Source: Chiua virens
Taxonomy: Eukaryota; Basidiomycota; Agaricomycetes; Boletales; Boletaceae
DNA: 64,000 nucleotides
Reading direction: 5' to 3'
NCBI GenBank assembly: GCA_019787685.1
Contig: JAHNUO010000012.1
Coordinates: forward strand, 868,001-932,000
Part shown: positions 44,707-55,969 of the stretch, piece by piece
Position numbering within the stretch: the stretch's first letter is position 1
Layout: each line of letters starts with the position of its first letter
The notes under the pieces: model-generated
The model's database searches: none
What the model saw: the letters and a program-made list of their open reading frames with translations, nothing else
What the model was told of the DNA's origin: nothing
Translations under genes and position numbers: made by a program

Positions 44707-47275
44707 AAAAGTGTTCTTAATATCATGGCATCTTTGAGGATGCCTAGAGCTATGTTAATGTATTGAGCAAAGTATGTCTTGGAGAATAATTGACACTCAT
44801 GTTCCATGGTTTGCTGTATGTGTTTTGCTTCTTGTGCATATATACATATGTACTGTATATTAGGCTCTATACATGTGATTGATAGTGATTAGTAGCTCTT
44901 TATCAACATCACCAGATAACATAACCATTCCAAAAAGGCAAGGACCTACAATCATATAGTTGTGAGCAGATGTGTCTCCTCTCTTCCTTCTAATCCCTAC
45001 ACTATAGTTTTTTACAGGTTATGAGCCCTGCTAGCACCTGTTATCTCACTCACCTGACCCAAAAATATCAAAATGGACTGTTTCAGCACTATTGAATCTC
45101 TCAGCAGATAGCAGTAATTGGTCAGAATGGCACAAAGTCATAATGCAAGCTGTGGACTGAGCATGGAGTGTCAGAATACCTCAACAGACCTGTGACAAAC
45201 CCTGAATAGACAGCTCATAGCAACAGTAAAATTCATTCTTATCTCTGAAATCCCAGATTAATTCTCAGATCCATGATTTATCTCACAATGGCACACAAAT
45301 GTTAGAGCTATCTCACAAATTGATTTGACAGATCTACAAAACAACTGCTACAAGAATGACTACCGAACATTGAAGAGCAGAGTGACAAAAAGCTGGAAGT
45401 GGCTGCATGCAAATGCAGAATAGTTGAAATCAAGTTAGATGAAGATAAAATCAAGTCAGAAATACTGTGGGTTGCAGAGAAAATACACAGAGATGTGCAT
45501 GGTGAGGTGGAGAGTGCTGAACAATGTCAAACCATGTTGATTGAGGAAGAGAGCAGATGTGCAACAGTACATGAGTAATCAACAACACTGGTTGATGAAA
45601 CTGATCAATATGATGGAAAAATCAACAAGAACTCACCCAAAGGTCTCCAGGAGAGAAGACAGATGTCTATGAGCACTGAAGCTCTGGACACCATGGCCAA
45701 TATGGTACCTGATGGACAATATCAATACATGCCAAATGACCTAGTACCTGAAGCCACCTGACAGCATCACACAATGAGAGCACAAACCCCCAACTGTCCA
45801 GCTTGAGGGGAAGCAGGATGAACCTGCAAGCTGAGATGCTGAGGGTCCTGGCAATAAGATGATCATGTCAGCAGCATCTGAGGATGACCAGGATACTAAG
45901 AAGTGAGCAAAGAAGCTGCACAATAGGTCAGAATGGGAGCACAAATGGGCAGAGCTGAGCAAGAAAGATATCTCACCTGAGTGGGTTCCAAGGAAGAACA
46001 TGCACTCCCAAGGTGACACATACCTTCCAAACAGCTTTGCCACTCTCCTAGATGCCCCCAGAGGTGAAATGAGTGAATCCAATGGCAATTCAAAAGTGCC
46101 ACATTGAGATAGAGAGATAGGAAGAAGGAGGAAGCAAGCAGTCCAGTCCAGATGAAACAAACAACCTGGACAATAAAGCAGCTGTATCAGTCAACTTCTC
46201 CACTCACCTAGAATGTCCCAAAGTAACAGAACAGAGCACTTCATCAAAACAAAGGATGCTATGTTGAAGGACAGGCCCAGGAGGCCAGATAGGCAAAAAG
46301 GTCAAGTTGGTTGATGAAGAAGGTGATATTGGGACTGCCAAAAGGTTATGCAAGGCTATAGATATGATAGATATGGATTCTGGATGGATAACATAGTGAG
46401 TGATAAATGCTACAAGCTGAAACAACTCAAAACAGCAATGCTAGCTGAAAGAGAGGTAAATCAGCAAGAATGGTACAAACCAAGAAAGCCTAACATATCT
46501 AAGCCATCCAAACCACCAAACTATCAAAATGCTAGGGAATTGAGGTATTAAATCAAACCTGACCAAACAAGCTCCTAATGTTCCTTCAGTACCATGTCAA
46601 GTGTTGTTCCTGAAAGCCCTTCCTTTGGGGTAAATTTCTTCTATAAGATCAAAATAGGGCCATGCACTACAGTAGCTGATATTGTAAAAGTTCTTCATCT
46701 TCATATTACCCTGCCAGGAGTTAGCTACAAGATTAAACATGATCAATTACAGTAATCTTGCTGGAAAATGCATTAAACACCTTTGCAGTCTTATCATAAT
46801 GGACTCTAGACTTGCCAGCCCATGGCTTGATTATCAAATAGCAATCTCTGATCTAGATGACCCTGATCAGTTAAAATGGCAATCTATGTGTAGAAAATTT
46901 CACATACCATTTTGAATTTAGCTCTGACACTTGCAACATCCTTTGGTTTGCCCTCATAACTACTGTACTGATTGACATGTTGAGCACAAAGTCTGATGGT
47001 TAGACCCTTGAAAGAACCCTTGGTCTACTTGGCACAATATTGATGGAAAAATTTGCTCATAACTTGAATGTCAAGCTTAGACCACCTGCAGTTACTACCA
47101 GGCTCACTGGTGGCAGTATAAGTTTGAAGACTGGGTTGTGAGTCAGATCCACCAGTGGCTTAAGGCTCACCATCCATAAGGTGAGAATAGAGTGATTCTA
47201 GTTGATTAGAAGTTGTGGATAAATCCTTGACAAGATTTGGAAGTGGGTTAGGGGAAACTTCTGATGGCCAGCATT
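44707..47275 (+). pseudogene. Interior of a decayed LTR element, gag-like
   Basis: Between two LTR-like segments the plus strand reads, with frequent stops, RSEWEHKWAELSKKDISPEW near 45930-45985, then DTYLPNSFATLLDAPRGEM near 46015-46070, and a lysine-rich end (46348-46551). From 46560 further traces read ADIVKVLHLHITLPG and KWQSMCRKFHIPF. A purine tract GGGGAAA near 47250 precedes the 47276 LTR. No RT motif is found, so the element is either internally deleted or too decayed. Called gag-like by position and composition only. Confidence 0.4.
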
Positions 47276-47954
47276 TGTTACATTTAGTCTTTTTCTTGTC
47301 CTTAGGCTTTGGCTTCTCTATGCTTAGTACTATAGGTACCTCACTATATATATTTGTCCACTTGCTACAAAAGGCATAGGGTCCAACCCTCTGCCCACTT
47401 ATCCTTTATCTCTTACTCATCACTTACTCATTTTACTTCTTGTCATTATCTGATTACATCACCTTTTAGTCATTTCATCTTTATCATCGTCTATTGTCCT
47501 TTGTATCATATGACTCTCTTCTTTGGCCTTTATGATTAGTTCTGCACTTTTTGGCCAACCCTTTGCCCCACTTTACCTTACATATATATCAATCTCACAA
47601 TGATACTCTATACTCCTTAGTCTTGATTTACACAATCTAACTGAGTATTATTGCTCCTCCTTGGGCTTCACCTAAGCTACCCCTTCATCAGCTGCGACCA
47701 ATGTCCAGCTCCTTAGTCCACCTTGATCACAAGAGGAAGTCTTGGTCATTCAGGTATAGATTCTCAACAGGACACTCTCAGCAACACCTGAGTTCTACCT
47801 TGTCTCATTGGTAGCTTACACTGACCAACAGTCCACTCTGAACTCTTCAGTGCACCACATACAGTATCTAGTGGTTGTTGTTTGAGTCATTGCAGCTACT
47901 AGATAATTGGTACTTTTGCATCTATGCTAGGCCTTACCTGGGACTATTGTAACT
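47276..47954 (+). repeat. Old, CpG-depleted copy of the 62.7-kb LTR family
   Basis: It starts TGTTACATTTAG and ends ATTGTAACT and aligns along its length with the solo LTR 62692-63421 (for example GGTATAGATTC, CAACAGGACA, CTCTCAGCAAC, CTTCAG and GCACCAC are shared near the end). Almost every CpG of the young copy is TG or CA here. It is probably the 3' LTR of the decayed interior before it. Confidence 0.85.
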
Positions 47955-48472
47955 GATAGTGTATACCAAACTGGCCAAATAAGACTACACAGTTAATTAC
48001 AGCCTTGGATTTCTATCTGTTCAGGCTCTCAGTAAGTCAGTGAGGTATGTATTTTCAGATTTCAGAAGCTTGTTCTCTTGATAGAGAAACTGAACTTGCT
48101 TTTCAGCTTATCCTTGAACTTGAAAAAACTTTGCTCAAGTTTTCAACAGCAAGGACAGCAGTGTTCAGCTGGGCAATGTTGGCTGATATGGTATTATGAA
48201 GGGGAGAGCAAGAAAAAAAATACTTTAGTCTCTGAAGCTTATAATCATTATTGCAAGCAATCTAGCCCATTTTTGAAGTGTTGTTACTATCCTGAGCATG
48301 AATCCAAAGCACTGCAAGGTACCATAATATATAGGCAAATTATGCACAAATGGTACACTGTTTCTATCATGACCTTAGACAAAAGGTCACAATAGAAATG
48401 ATCCTGAAATTGAGAACACATTCAATGGGACACAAGTGATCTATGTATCACTCTTTCCTATTCTTGCAAGTA
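47955..48472. other. No recognisable gene
   Basis: An open plus-strand segment 48078-48395 is cysteine/serine-rich but shows no known motif. Confidence 0.35.
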
Positions 48473-48855
48473 CTATGGTGCATGCTGAATAACTATTGAG
48501 AGGTGGCTCACATCTGTCAGACCTAACAGTCGTGCATTGGAACTGCATGTCAGTGTAATGGGCTGGCAAATCATAATTGCATTATGATATATTAGGGTTC
48601 TTGACCACCAATCATGGGCCTCACCTCTATAACTGGTATACTGCATCCATGCTCCTACTTCATATACTGAGCAGTCACCATGCTCCCAAACTTGACTTGT
48701 GTATCTAGGTATTTCATGCACACTATTTCCATCTCAGGAATCCTTGCCCTGCATACAAAATTTTCCAAAACCTCCATGACCATTGGATATTGTGCTAGAA
48801 ACAGATAGGTGATGTTGTCAACACCAGCTACATAAATGCACAGGCCAACAATCAT
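48473..48855 (-). pseudogene. Fragment of an unknown protein family, copy 1
   Basis: The minus strand reads LCIYVAGVDNITYLFLAQYP, IPEMEIVCMKYLDTQVKFGSM and WMQYTSYRGEAHDWWS. The first two segments align with IYAAGVDTTMYPFL and IPEVDR ... KKYLDAQIKYGNM on the plus strand at 63604-63873. Two copies in one window suggest a dispersed gene family or a transposon protein. Not recognised. Confidence 0.45.
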
Positions 48856-49180
48856 TGATCTCCTGCTCTGGGAAGATGACAGAGAACACTGGCAGCTAAC
48901 TGAGATCAGTCAACATTGCAATGTAAGGAAGGAGAGAAGAATCCTTGGGAAAGTCACTTCTAGATATGTCTTTGTTGGTTCTTGTTATGGCCTACAAACC
49001 ATCTTCGACACAGTTGACTCCTTAGCCTTGTCAGAAATACACATCTGTGACATTTGGAACTTTATCTCAATGCTGGCCTTGAAATAGATTGGTATAACCT
49101 TGTCAATCAGATATTGCTGATGACAGCATTGGACTGCACTTGTCCTCTGCTTGCTTTATCCAATTCATCAAGCTTAGCTG
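48856..49180. other. No recognisable gene
   Basis: Short ORFs only; no motif seen. Confidence 0.35.
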
Positions 49181-49189
49181 CAAAGCGAT

Positions 49190-50500
49190 TTTAGATCCCA
49201 GTAGTAGATGTTATCTTGGTTGATGATGCAATGCTACCAGACAAACCACTATGTCTGGATATCACAGAGCCCAAAAAGCTTGGAGGACATGAATATGGGA
49301 TGGGCCATGTAAATGCACCACAACCCTCTTGTGAGGGAGTCCCCTGGCTATACATTTGCAAATGTGAAGGGAAATAGGCTAGGGGGGCTAAATTTGCAAA
49401 CATTGGATACAATTTTTAATATGTATGTATAAGGGGACATTATGGACATACATACATTGGAGTGATCTTGTGATCCGGTGTTCTTCATCCATTCAGTATT
49501 CACCTTCACAATCTAAGTCCATAGCAACTTGCACACTGGGACTTCAAGTTATGTCAACTTCAGGGTCCTCCCCTTCGTTGTTTTCCATGGTGACATTTTC
49601 ATCATTTTCCCACAATAATTTGTCCTGTACACTCTCAGCAGTTCCACCAGTCCTGCTGGCCTGAGGTGCAATGATGTGAAGGAAGCTCTTGGCATGATTG
49701 GTGCTTGAACGGGGTGAGATCAGCTCACTGTCAAAGGATGAAATTCCCTTCCAAATAGCATTGAGTTCTTGATAGTATGGGAACACACAGAGGACATCCT
49801 CTGGCCAAGCAGTCAGTAACCAGCATGAGTAACCATGGAAAAGGTTAAACTCACAAGAAGGTTTGCAGGTGGAGCCACACCATCACCCTCAGGAATAATT
49901 CCACTGCCTGTACTTTTGAATTGTTCATGCTGCTCATGATACTTGGATTTGAGGCTGATACCTTATGAGCATTTGTTATAAGAAAGGATGAAACACTTAC
50001 TCTGCTAGACGGTTAACAACTGAGGTCCCATATCACACAGGATTATCTGCATAGGCATCAGCATGATCAGAATTGTGCTCAAAGATATGCTTGGCAATAG
50101 TAGCTACAATGTTCTTCTTATTTTTTCCAGATGGCCTGTCACCAGGGAGTGACTGGGAAGCCTGAGAGTTGGATGAAGCACAATCATGGAATAGGATGTG
50201 GTGATCTGCATCGTGGCTGGTGATCCAGGCAACAAGTTGGTCTGTACAAATGCCTTCCCAGGTTATGCTTGTATTTGACTTCCTTGTGGACTTGGTGACA
50301 GTCTCTTGGGCAGACTGAGGAGCCAGAATAACTGGGGCCTTGCCACCCCTCCCATAGTGTTTCTTCTGAGTGGCAGGTACACTACCCCTTGAAGTTGCTG
50401 GCATAACCTGGAGGAGAATTGCATTCAGAGGGTACAATGTTTGCAGCAACACCTTTCCTGGCCATGACCACAGGGCAGTTTACATGGAGGGCTTGGAATC
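49190..50500 (-). pseudogene. Agaricomycete-type gene relic with a possible trihelix-like domain
   Basis: The minus strand from about 50452 reads basic leader text, then ITWEGICTDQLVAWITSHDA, a variable loop and KKNIVATIAKHIFEHN (50290-50060), which looks like a Myb/SANT-related trihelix DNA-binding domain. After a likely intron or break, AWPEDVLCVFPYYQELNAIW and SPRSSTNHAKSFLHIIAPQ follow (49810-49650), then an acidic stretch and a C-terminal part to 49191. This layout fits a common Agaricomycete family of unknown function. Frames are interrupted between 50030 and 49790. Confidence 0.5.
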
Positions 50501-51141
50501 TTTCAGAACGTCAAGGAAGGCAACAAGAGGGAGGTATCTTTTGAAACCCTGATGGTAACTTCTTCGAAAGATGCTTGTCTGACTCAAAAATAGACATACA
50601 TAAATGCAAAATAATTGACAAATCATAGCCTATGATAGCCTACTTGAAAATCACTAGTATCCCAGGTGCCCTCAAGCAGAGCGACAGCTTTGTCATTGTT
50701 GATGTTGTAGACAGCCATGATGGCTACATGCACAGGCTAGCAAGGTGCTGTCACAAAGTTGGGGCATATCTTGAGATTGGGGTCAGCCAAGGATGAGGGA
50801 GCACACAGTGCAAGGGGAGAGCAAAGCAGCAGCATGAGTGAGAGAAGTGAAGTGAGTGCTGGGAAACTCCACTTGTTCAAAAACTTAGCTCTGTAGCTGC
50901 ACTTCACACCACTGCAGATCAGCAACCTTGTATAACCCACTTCAATTTGATGTCATAGATCCAAAAGCTGAGCTACAAGGTCATCAGCTCCTCTAGGAAG
51001 CTGCTGCCAGAGTGGCAACAAACTCTTCAGAGTCTGAACATGACAGTGACAAACTTACCATGAGGCATCACAATGAGATGGAATTTGACATTTGATATAC
51101 TGCAGTATATCTTGGAACATCAGGATGCTGTGAATCATATT
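50501..51141. other. No recognisable gene
   Basis: The minus-strand open segment 50737-50940 includes a hydrophobic run like a signal peptide, but it lacks support from any family or neighbour and I do not call it a gene. Confidence 0.35.
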
Positions 51142-51390
51142 TAGTGTTTTAAGGTCCAGTTGCAGGACAAAAACTGCAACCAGACTGAACTGGACTGCTT
51201 AGGACCAGTCCAGGGTGGTCCTGGTCTTTCAAAAGTTGAGAAAAATGAAAAGACCATTGTTGACCTAGGGTCCCCCCACTCAGGGATACTTTCTATAAGT
51301 TTTGCAGTATTTTAGGCATTTATTTGGAGTTTCTATGATCAAAATCAAGTTTGTACCCCCTAAATATGACATCCAACCCAGAAATGGCTA

Positions 51391-52268
51391 CAGCCGACTC
51401 TCACATAAGGAATAGGGGGTAAAAGTGATACTCTCTCATAGTGTATACCTTTTGAGATTTCCTGGCTCAGAATGCAGGGACTTCACTGCATAATGAATAC
51501 TCTCTTAAAACACATATTCAATAGGGATTTCTCAATACCATAACTGATACTACCTCTGGAATGATACTAAATTAGGCAACTGTATTATATAATTTTCCTC
51601 AATTGGCCTGCATCATAACATGTACAAAGGCAAATGACTCAAAGTCTGTTCCTGTCTTGTCATTATTGGCCACTGTCAGAGCACATGACAACTTGGACCC
51701 TGCTGCCAAGTCTGAAAGCCTTCTCAAAAGTGCTCTAGACAATTTTGAGGTAACAGGTATCCTTCAGCTCTCGCACTGGATGAGCATTTCCAAGCTCCTC
51801 AGCTCAGACACAGACGACAACAGTTTTGACATGACAGATGAAGACATCTACCAGTCCATTATGAATGCACACATGGCATGGGAAAAGAGTGAGACTGATA
51901 AACAGGATCACAGTGCCACAAATGTCGACCCAAAGCCACATCCTCTTGAGGCAGCACTGCAAGATATCATTGACAAGCTTGATGATGATTTTGGATAGGA
52001 GTTTGAATGTATGTTATGCATGTTGAACAGATGACTTGAGTCGCCAAGATGCAGTCATTGCGGAACGCAGTGAACAGTAAAGGTTATTGATCATTTCACA
52101 TGTACATAGCCTGAGATCATATTACTCTACATATTGTCCTTACCAATACTACTCAGAAAATTCAACTGCTTTGTCTCAGCAAGCTGACCTCTCAGGGAAT
52201 GTATACTCTCTCATAGCTTATATCCTTGGGCATGTCCCAAGGGGTATCGCTTATGTGAGAGTCGACTA
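51391..52268 (+). mobile_element. Pogo-like (Tc1/mariner superfamily) non-autonomous element
   Basis: Ends are inverted repeats: CAGCCGACTCTCACATAAG at the left and the inverse of TAGTCGACTCTCACATAAG at the right (two differences), flanked by TA at 51389-51390 and 52269-52270. The repeat copy at 4021-4373 shows the uninterrupted GGCTATATC sequence, giving the empty site. The 878 bases hold one open segment (51603-51998) but no DDE motif. The end sequence resembles fungal pogo/Fot1-type TIRs. Confidence 0.88.
51603..51998 (+). CDS. Unknown 131-aa ORF within the pogo-like element
   Basis: The frame is open over 131 codons, reads LLATVRAHDNLDPAAKSESL, then WMSISKLLSSDTDDNSFDMT and an acidic end LEAALQDIIDKLDDDFG. 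The first codon used is TTG; the first ATG could be at the SHWM methionine. An acidic tail of this kind occurs at the end of pogo-type transposases, so it may be a transposase C-terminus left by internal deletion. That is inference; the DDE core is absent. Confidence 0.35.
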   Translation: MACIITCTKANDSKSVPVLSLLATVRAHDNLDPAAKSESLLKSALDNFEVTGILQLSHWMSISKLLSSDTDDNSFDMTDEDIYQSIMNAHMAWEKSETDKQDHSATNVDPKPHPLEAALQDIIDKLDDDFG

Positions 52269-52656
52269 TATATCTCTGCTAGGTTATGGACTGATGCTCA
52301 TGATTATTGGACCCACAGCATGCCAGGGGTTTACTCTACATTATGTACACTGATGGTGAAGCATGCTTTGTGTGAATATACCTATCTCAATTGTGATCTC
52401 TATTGCAGATGAGTAGATAACCCATAGATAACATGTGATGTAAAAATGAGGATATCTGGGTCATTTCTGGACCAATTCCCACAAAATTGGATGCCCAGAA
52501 AGGCAAGAATCTACTCTAAATCAGTACACTGATGACTAAGCCAGTTTTTGTGAAAAACTGGTCTGAACTGGTTCTAAAAAGGTTATTAAAGGTGTTGGAA
52601 CCAGTTGTCTCATTTGGACCATGGAAAACTGGACTGGACTAGACTTTTAAACACTA

Positions 52657-53540
52657 CCTGGTAAGCTGGGCAGAGGAAGGGAGGAGAGCATGAGCAACAG
52701 CACCAGAAGAAGCAAGAGAGAGCCAGAGAGAATAGGATAGGGCAAGCTGAGCCTAAGAGAAAAACACAGGTAGACTGAGCCTAGAAAGGCTGGAAAAGGA
52801 GTGGGGATAGCACAGATGAGAAAGGCACCAAATGTTTTCCCAGGAGTAACCTGGGCTAGGATCTGGAGCAGAGCAGAATCCTGGATAGGGATTGGAGAGG
52901 TCTATATCTATGGTAGCCTTATCGAAAATGGCCTGCAGGTACCCTTGGTGAACAAGGGCAGGGTCTCTAATCCAGCACAAAGACCTAATGTGACCCAAAG
53001 CAGCATTCAGAGAGGGTCTTCTAGAACTAGCAGGAGTGCCAGCAAGGGGCTGAGAGATGGGAACTAAAGGTGGGCCAAGTGAACTAGTAAAAGGAGTGGA
53101 GGAGGAAGCCAGGGGACCAGAGAAAGACAGACCCAGACAGCCAGGGCCAGTGAGATTGGGGTTAAGGGAGAAGGAGCCAGGAACTCCAAAGGACCAGGAA
53201 TTAATACAGGAGAGGATGGCCTCCTTCTCATTCCCTGTCTATGACTTCTTGACAGGAACAGGGGGAGAACTACAGTGAGTAAGGCTAGCATGAGGGGAAA
53301 AGGGGGGAGGGGAGTTGTCAGAGGGAGGTTGGACCCTGACCATAGGGAGGATTCCATCAAGCTGGAGTCTGGCACCCATAAGCTCAGCTGAGGAAGTGAG
53401 AGTGGACAGTTAAAATCTAGGGTAAGATGGAGAGGCCACCTCTTTGTTGAGAGAATCAAGCTGAGAGGTCTTGGCATGGGAAGGTTCCAGAAAGGATAGC
53501 CAAGAAAAAGAATCAGAAGGTAGAGCAGAGGGCTCAGGAG
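52657..53540 (+). pseudogene. Purine-rich plus-strand ORF traces, unknown
   Basis: Segments 52801-53067 and 53057-53278 are in different frames but read as continuous-looking protein: arginine/serine-rich text, GPEKDRPRQPGPVRLGLREK and IQERMASFSFPVYDFL. A frameshift near 53055 would join them. The composition recalls Gag-like linkers of LTR elements, but I recognise no family. The minus-strand leucine/proline-rich frame over the same bases is a shadow. Confidence 0.3.
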
Positions 53541-53874
53541 TCATCTAACTGCTATGAAGATCAACTATTCTGCAGAAAAAAAGGAGTGACATGAAGAAAG
53601 CAAAGAAGGGCTAGATGAACCAGACAAAATGAAGGATTTATGCTGAAGGATTGAATTCTATGCAGGAGACAGTTGATATGACATACAGCCAAATGCTTGC
53701 AATTGATGCTCATTTCAATAGCAATGAAATCTCTACTTCTGGATTCCATGTTCAATGTTCCCAATGTCATGCACTCTAGGGCATTCACATATTCATTAGG
53801 TGCAAATTCATACGTCAGCAGATCCCTTTCATACTAAAAACACTAATTTGACACACCCATCCATCATATCCAAC
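53541..53874. other. No recognisable gene
   Basis: AT-rich with an A-rich run at 53577-53582 and no motif. Confidence 0.4.
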
Positions 53875-54432
53875 TGTCAGGAGAAATAAGCTCCAATGTT
53901 AAACAGTCACACTGTGGGAATAAAATCCCTGCATATCATATACCGTTCCATCTCTGTTCCTCTGGATACAACTCCAACCTTCTTAGACATTAACTCTGGG
54001 TCATTCTCCTTCAGGATGTGACTCTGTGACCCCAGACTTCCATTATATATATATGTTCCTCCTTTTGTTTTCATACAGAAACCTATGTCTTGCTTATGAG
54101 CACAGCTCCAGCTTCCTTAGTACCTGACTTACCTCCAGTTATACATATAGTTTCCTGATCATCTGTCTTACTCATATTTAGTTATCTTCCATTTCTCCAT
54201 ATTACTCATCTTTCTGCTCCATGACTAATCCTTCTGTATCCTCTGAGTATATAAATCATAGTTACTTGGTTGTAACTCCCTAGTCTGAATATTAGTTTAT
54301 CTCTATGACTCACTCTGAACCCTTTGAGAAAATCTTGATGATCTTCACTTCACTTAACTCTACTTTATGTGTTAAGTCCTACTCTGACCTCCATTCTCCA
54401 CACATCCACAAATACAAGGACCGACTGTGACA
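53875..54432 (+). repeat. Possible LTR (TGTCAG...CTGTGACA)
   Basis: A segment begins TGTCAGGAGAAATAAG and ends GACCGACTGTGACA, contains a TATATATATA box near 54045 and a C/T-rich part with pyrimidine repeats like TCCTTAGT. Flanks CCAAC and AGGGC do not match, so it is unproven. It may belong to an element whose interior is not recognised. Confidence 0.35.
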
Positions 54433-55257
54433 AGGGCACATCACATATGGTGAAGTCAAGTCCCATCTGACTTGGCAATCTCAGAGTCATATGGTCTCTA
54501 ATAGTGTGCCTGTGCCTCTTTAGGTTTCATTCACATGGATCTTGATCATACACTCACCATCCATCCAGCTCCAAACGATGTTATTGTCGTTGTTGTGCAA
54601 ATCTTGCTTGCAATGTGCACACAGCACATTGATGATCAATGATACAGATGGCTTGAACATGACATTTTTTTTGGAGTCTGGTCGAGAATGCAGAAGGAAA
54701 TATTTCAGCAGCAAGGTACCCAATTCAATGTCAGGTATCCACTCCAAAAGACTAGGACCCTACAAAAAAAAACCCTTCAGCCAAACACCTTGGCCAAAAA
54801 CTGATCAGGGTTTGCACGACATCACTGATTTACCTTGTCTGAGACTCCCAGTAGCCCAAGGTTTATAGATCCAAAAATGTTTTTGCATCTCTTCAGCATG
54901 TGTGTTTTATACCAAAAGATCTTGGTGTTTTCTTCCATTGTGTCTATATCTACATGTTCTTCAACAAAGATGGAGGTGGGAACACCAACATTGCAATGCA
55001 ATATGCAGGATGGGCCACATAAGAATACATTCAGTGACCTCAGCCACCTTTGGGACATTGCATGTTACTGGCACTAGCAAGAACTGAAGAGGTGTTGTTC
55101 TCAAAGGCAATGGCATGGGGGCAATGGGTACCAGGACATAACCCCTGTGGCAGACACGGGCACCCATGATCATTACCTTCACAGTTCTGTTGAGCTCACT
55201 AATGTATTTCAAGCAAAACCCAAATGTAATGGTGATGTTGGTGTTGCATCTGATATG
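54433..55257 (-). pseudogene. Unrecognised minus-strand ORF traces
   Basis: Minus-strand segments 54961-55293 and 54520-54747 read as plausible protein (FGFCLKYISELNRTVKVMIM; EWIPDIELGTLLLKYFLLHS; SLIINVLCAHCKQDLHNNDN). They are separated by stops. The family is unknown. The first segment overlaps the start of the repeat at 55258. Confidence 0.3.
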
Positions 55258-55640
55258 TAGTGTTTTAAAGTCCAGTCCAGTCCAGCTTTCCATGGTCCAA
55301 ATGAGGCAACTGGACCAAGATTGGTCCTAGAAAGGTCCTGGACCCTTGCAACCATAACTGGTCCAAAAAAAACTAGCCCAAAATGGTCTTTTGATCAGTT
55401 GCAACCAGTTATGACTGGTTTTGTGCGAAACTGGTCTTTTGACCCCTTTTCTGTGGGAACAATGATTAGGCATAGTGAAATAAAATCTACTATGGACCCA
55501 TGGATACCTACTGACCCTTAGATCATAATATTTGGACCACAGAATCAAATAATATGGCCATTTCTGGGTGGCATGTTAGTCAGAGGGGTTGCAACTTGGT
55601 TTTTGTGGTAGAAATTCAAATAAAATACCTAAAATTCAGA
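55258..55640 (+). repeat. MITE-like repeat, copy 3 (partial)
   Basis: It begins TAGTGTTTTAAAGTCCAG and its first 60 bases match the inverse of the right end of copy 2 (CTTTCCATGGTCCAAATGAG shared). It ends in the GGCCATTTCTGGGT and AAATACCTAAAAT phrases also present in copies 1 and 2. The right end is not clear. Confidence 0.65.
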
Positions 55641-55960
55641 ACATATTGTTTGTGCTGGTGCAGCTCATGGATATCACACTTGCAAAGCTGTGGGTTGTGA
55701 GATGATCAACCAATATCAAAGTGAGTTGCATGGCACTGCCAATGCACTGAATTTTCTTGGCACTGATGTCTTAGGATATCTAGGTTATAGTACCTCTTGC
55801 TTGATTTGACATCCAACCTGAATGCAATATCTCAGGCCATTTCACATCCTTGTGCCTGGCATTGAACAAGGATGGTACCTCAATACTTGACAGGATTCAT
55901 CACATCAGTCTTGACAAGTGCCCCATGTTCAAGCTCTGGAAATTCAAAATCCCATTCAAT
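55641..55960. other. No recognisable gene
   Basis: Possible upstream part of the MYND-finger gene relic; frames are too broken to assign. Confidence 0.3.
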
Positions 55961-55969
55961 TAATATGAC

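Larger units (their letters stand above)
51142..52656 (+). mobile_element. MITE-like repeat, copy 2, with nested insertion
   Basis: The left end is TAGTGTTTTAAGGTCCAG and the right end is the inverse of TAGTGTTTAAAAGTCTAG. Removing the pogo-like insertion (51391-52268) leaves about 637 bases, of which the first 350 match 4021-4373. Rich in ACTGG/CCAGT. The TAGTG start suggests a hAT-type element, but flanks show no 8-bp duplication. Confidence 0.65.

Noticed and set aside
50737..50940. Possible secreted small protein with signal-like hydrophobic run
   Set aside because: No ATG start (GTG), no neighbour or family support, and the surrounding DNA is decayed.
51142..52656. hAT superfamily assignment by target duplication
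   Set aside because: The 8-base flanks (ATCATATT and CCTGGTAA) do not match, so the class is left as MITE-like.
53064..53477. Minus-strand Leu/Pro-rich ORF
   Set aside because: It is the complement of a purine-rich plus-strand coding trace and has the composition expected of a shadow.
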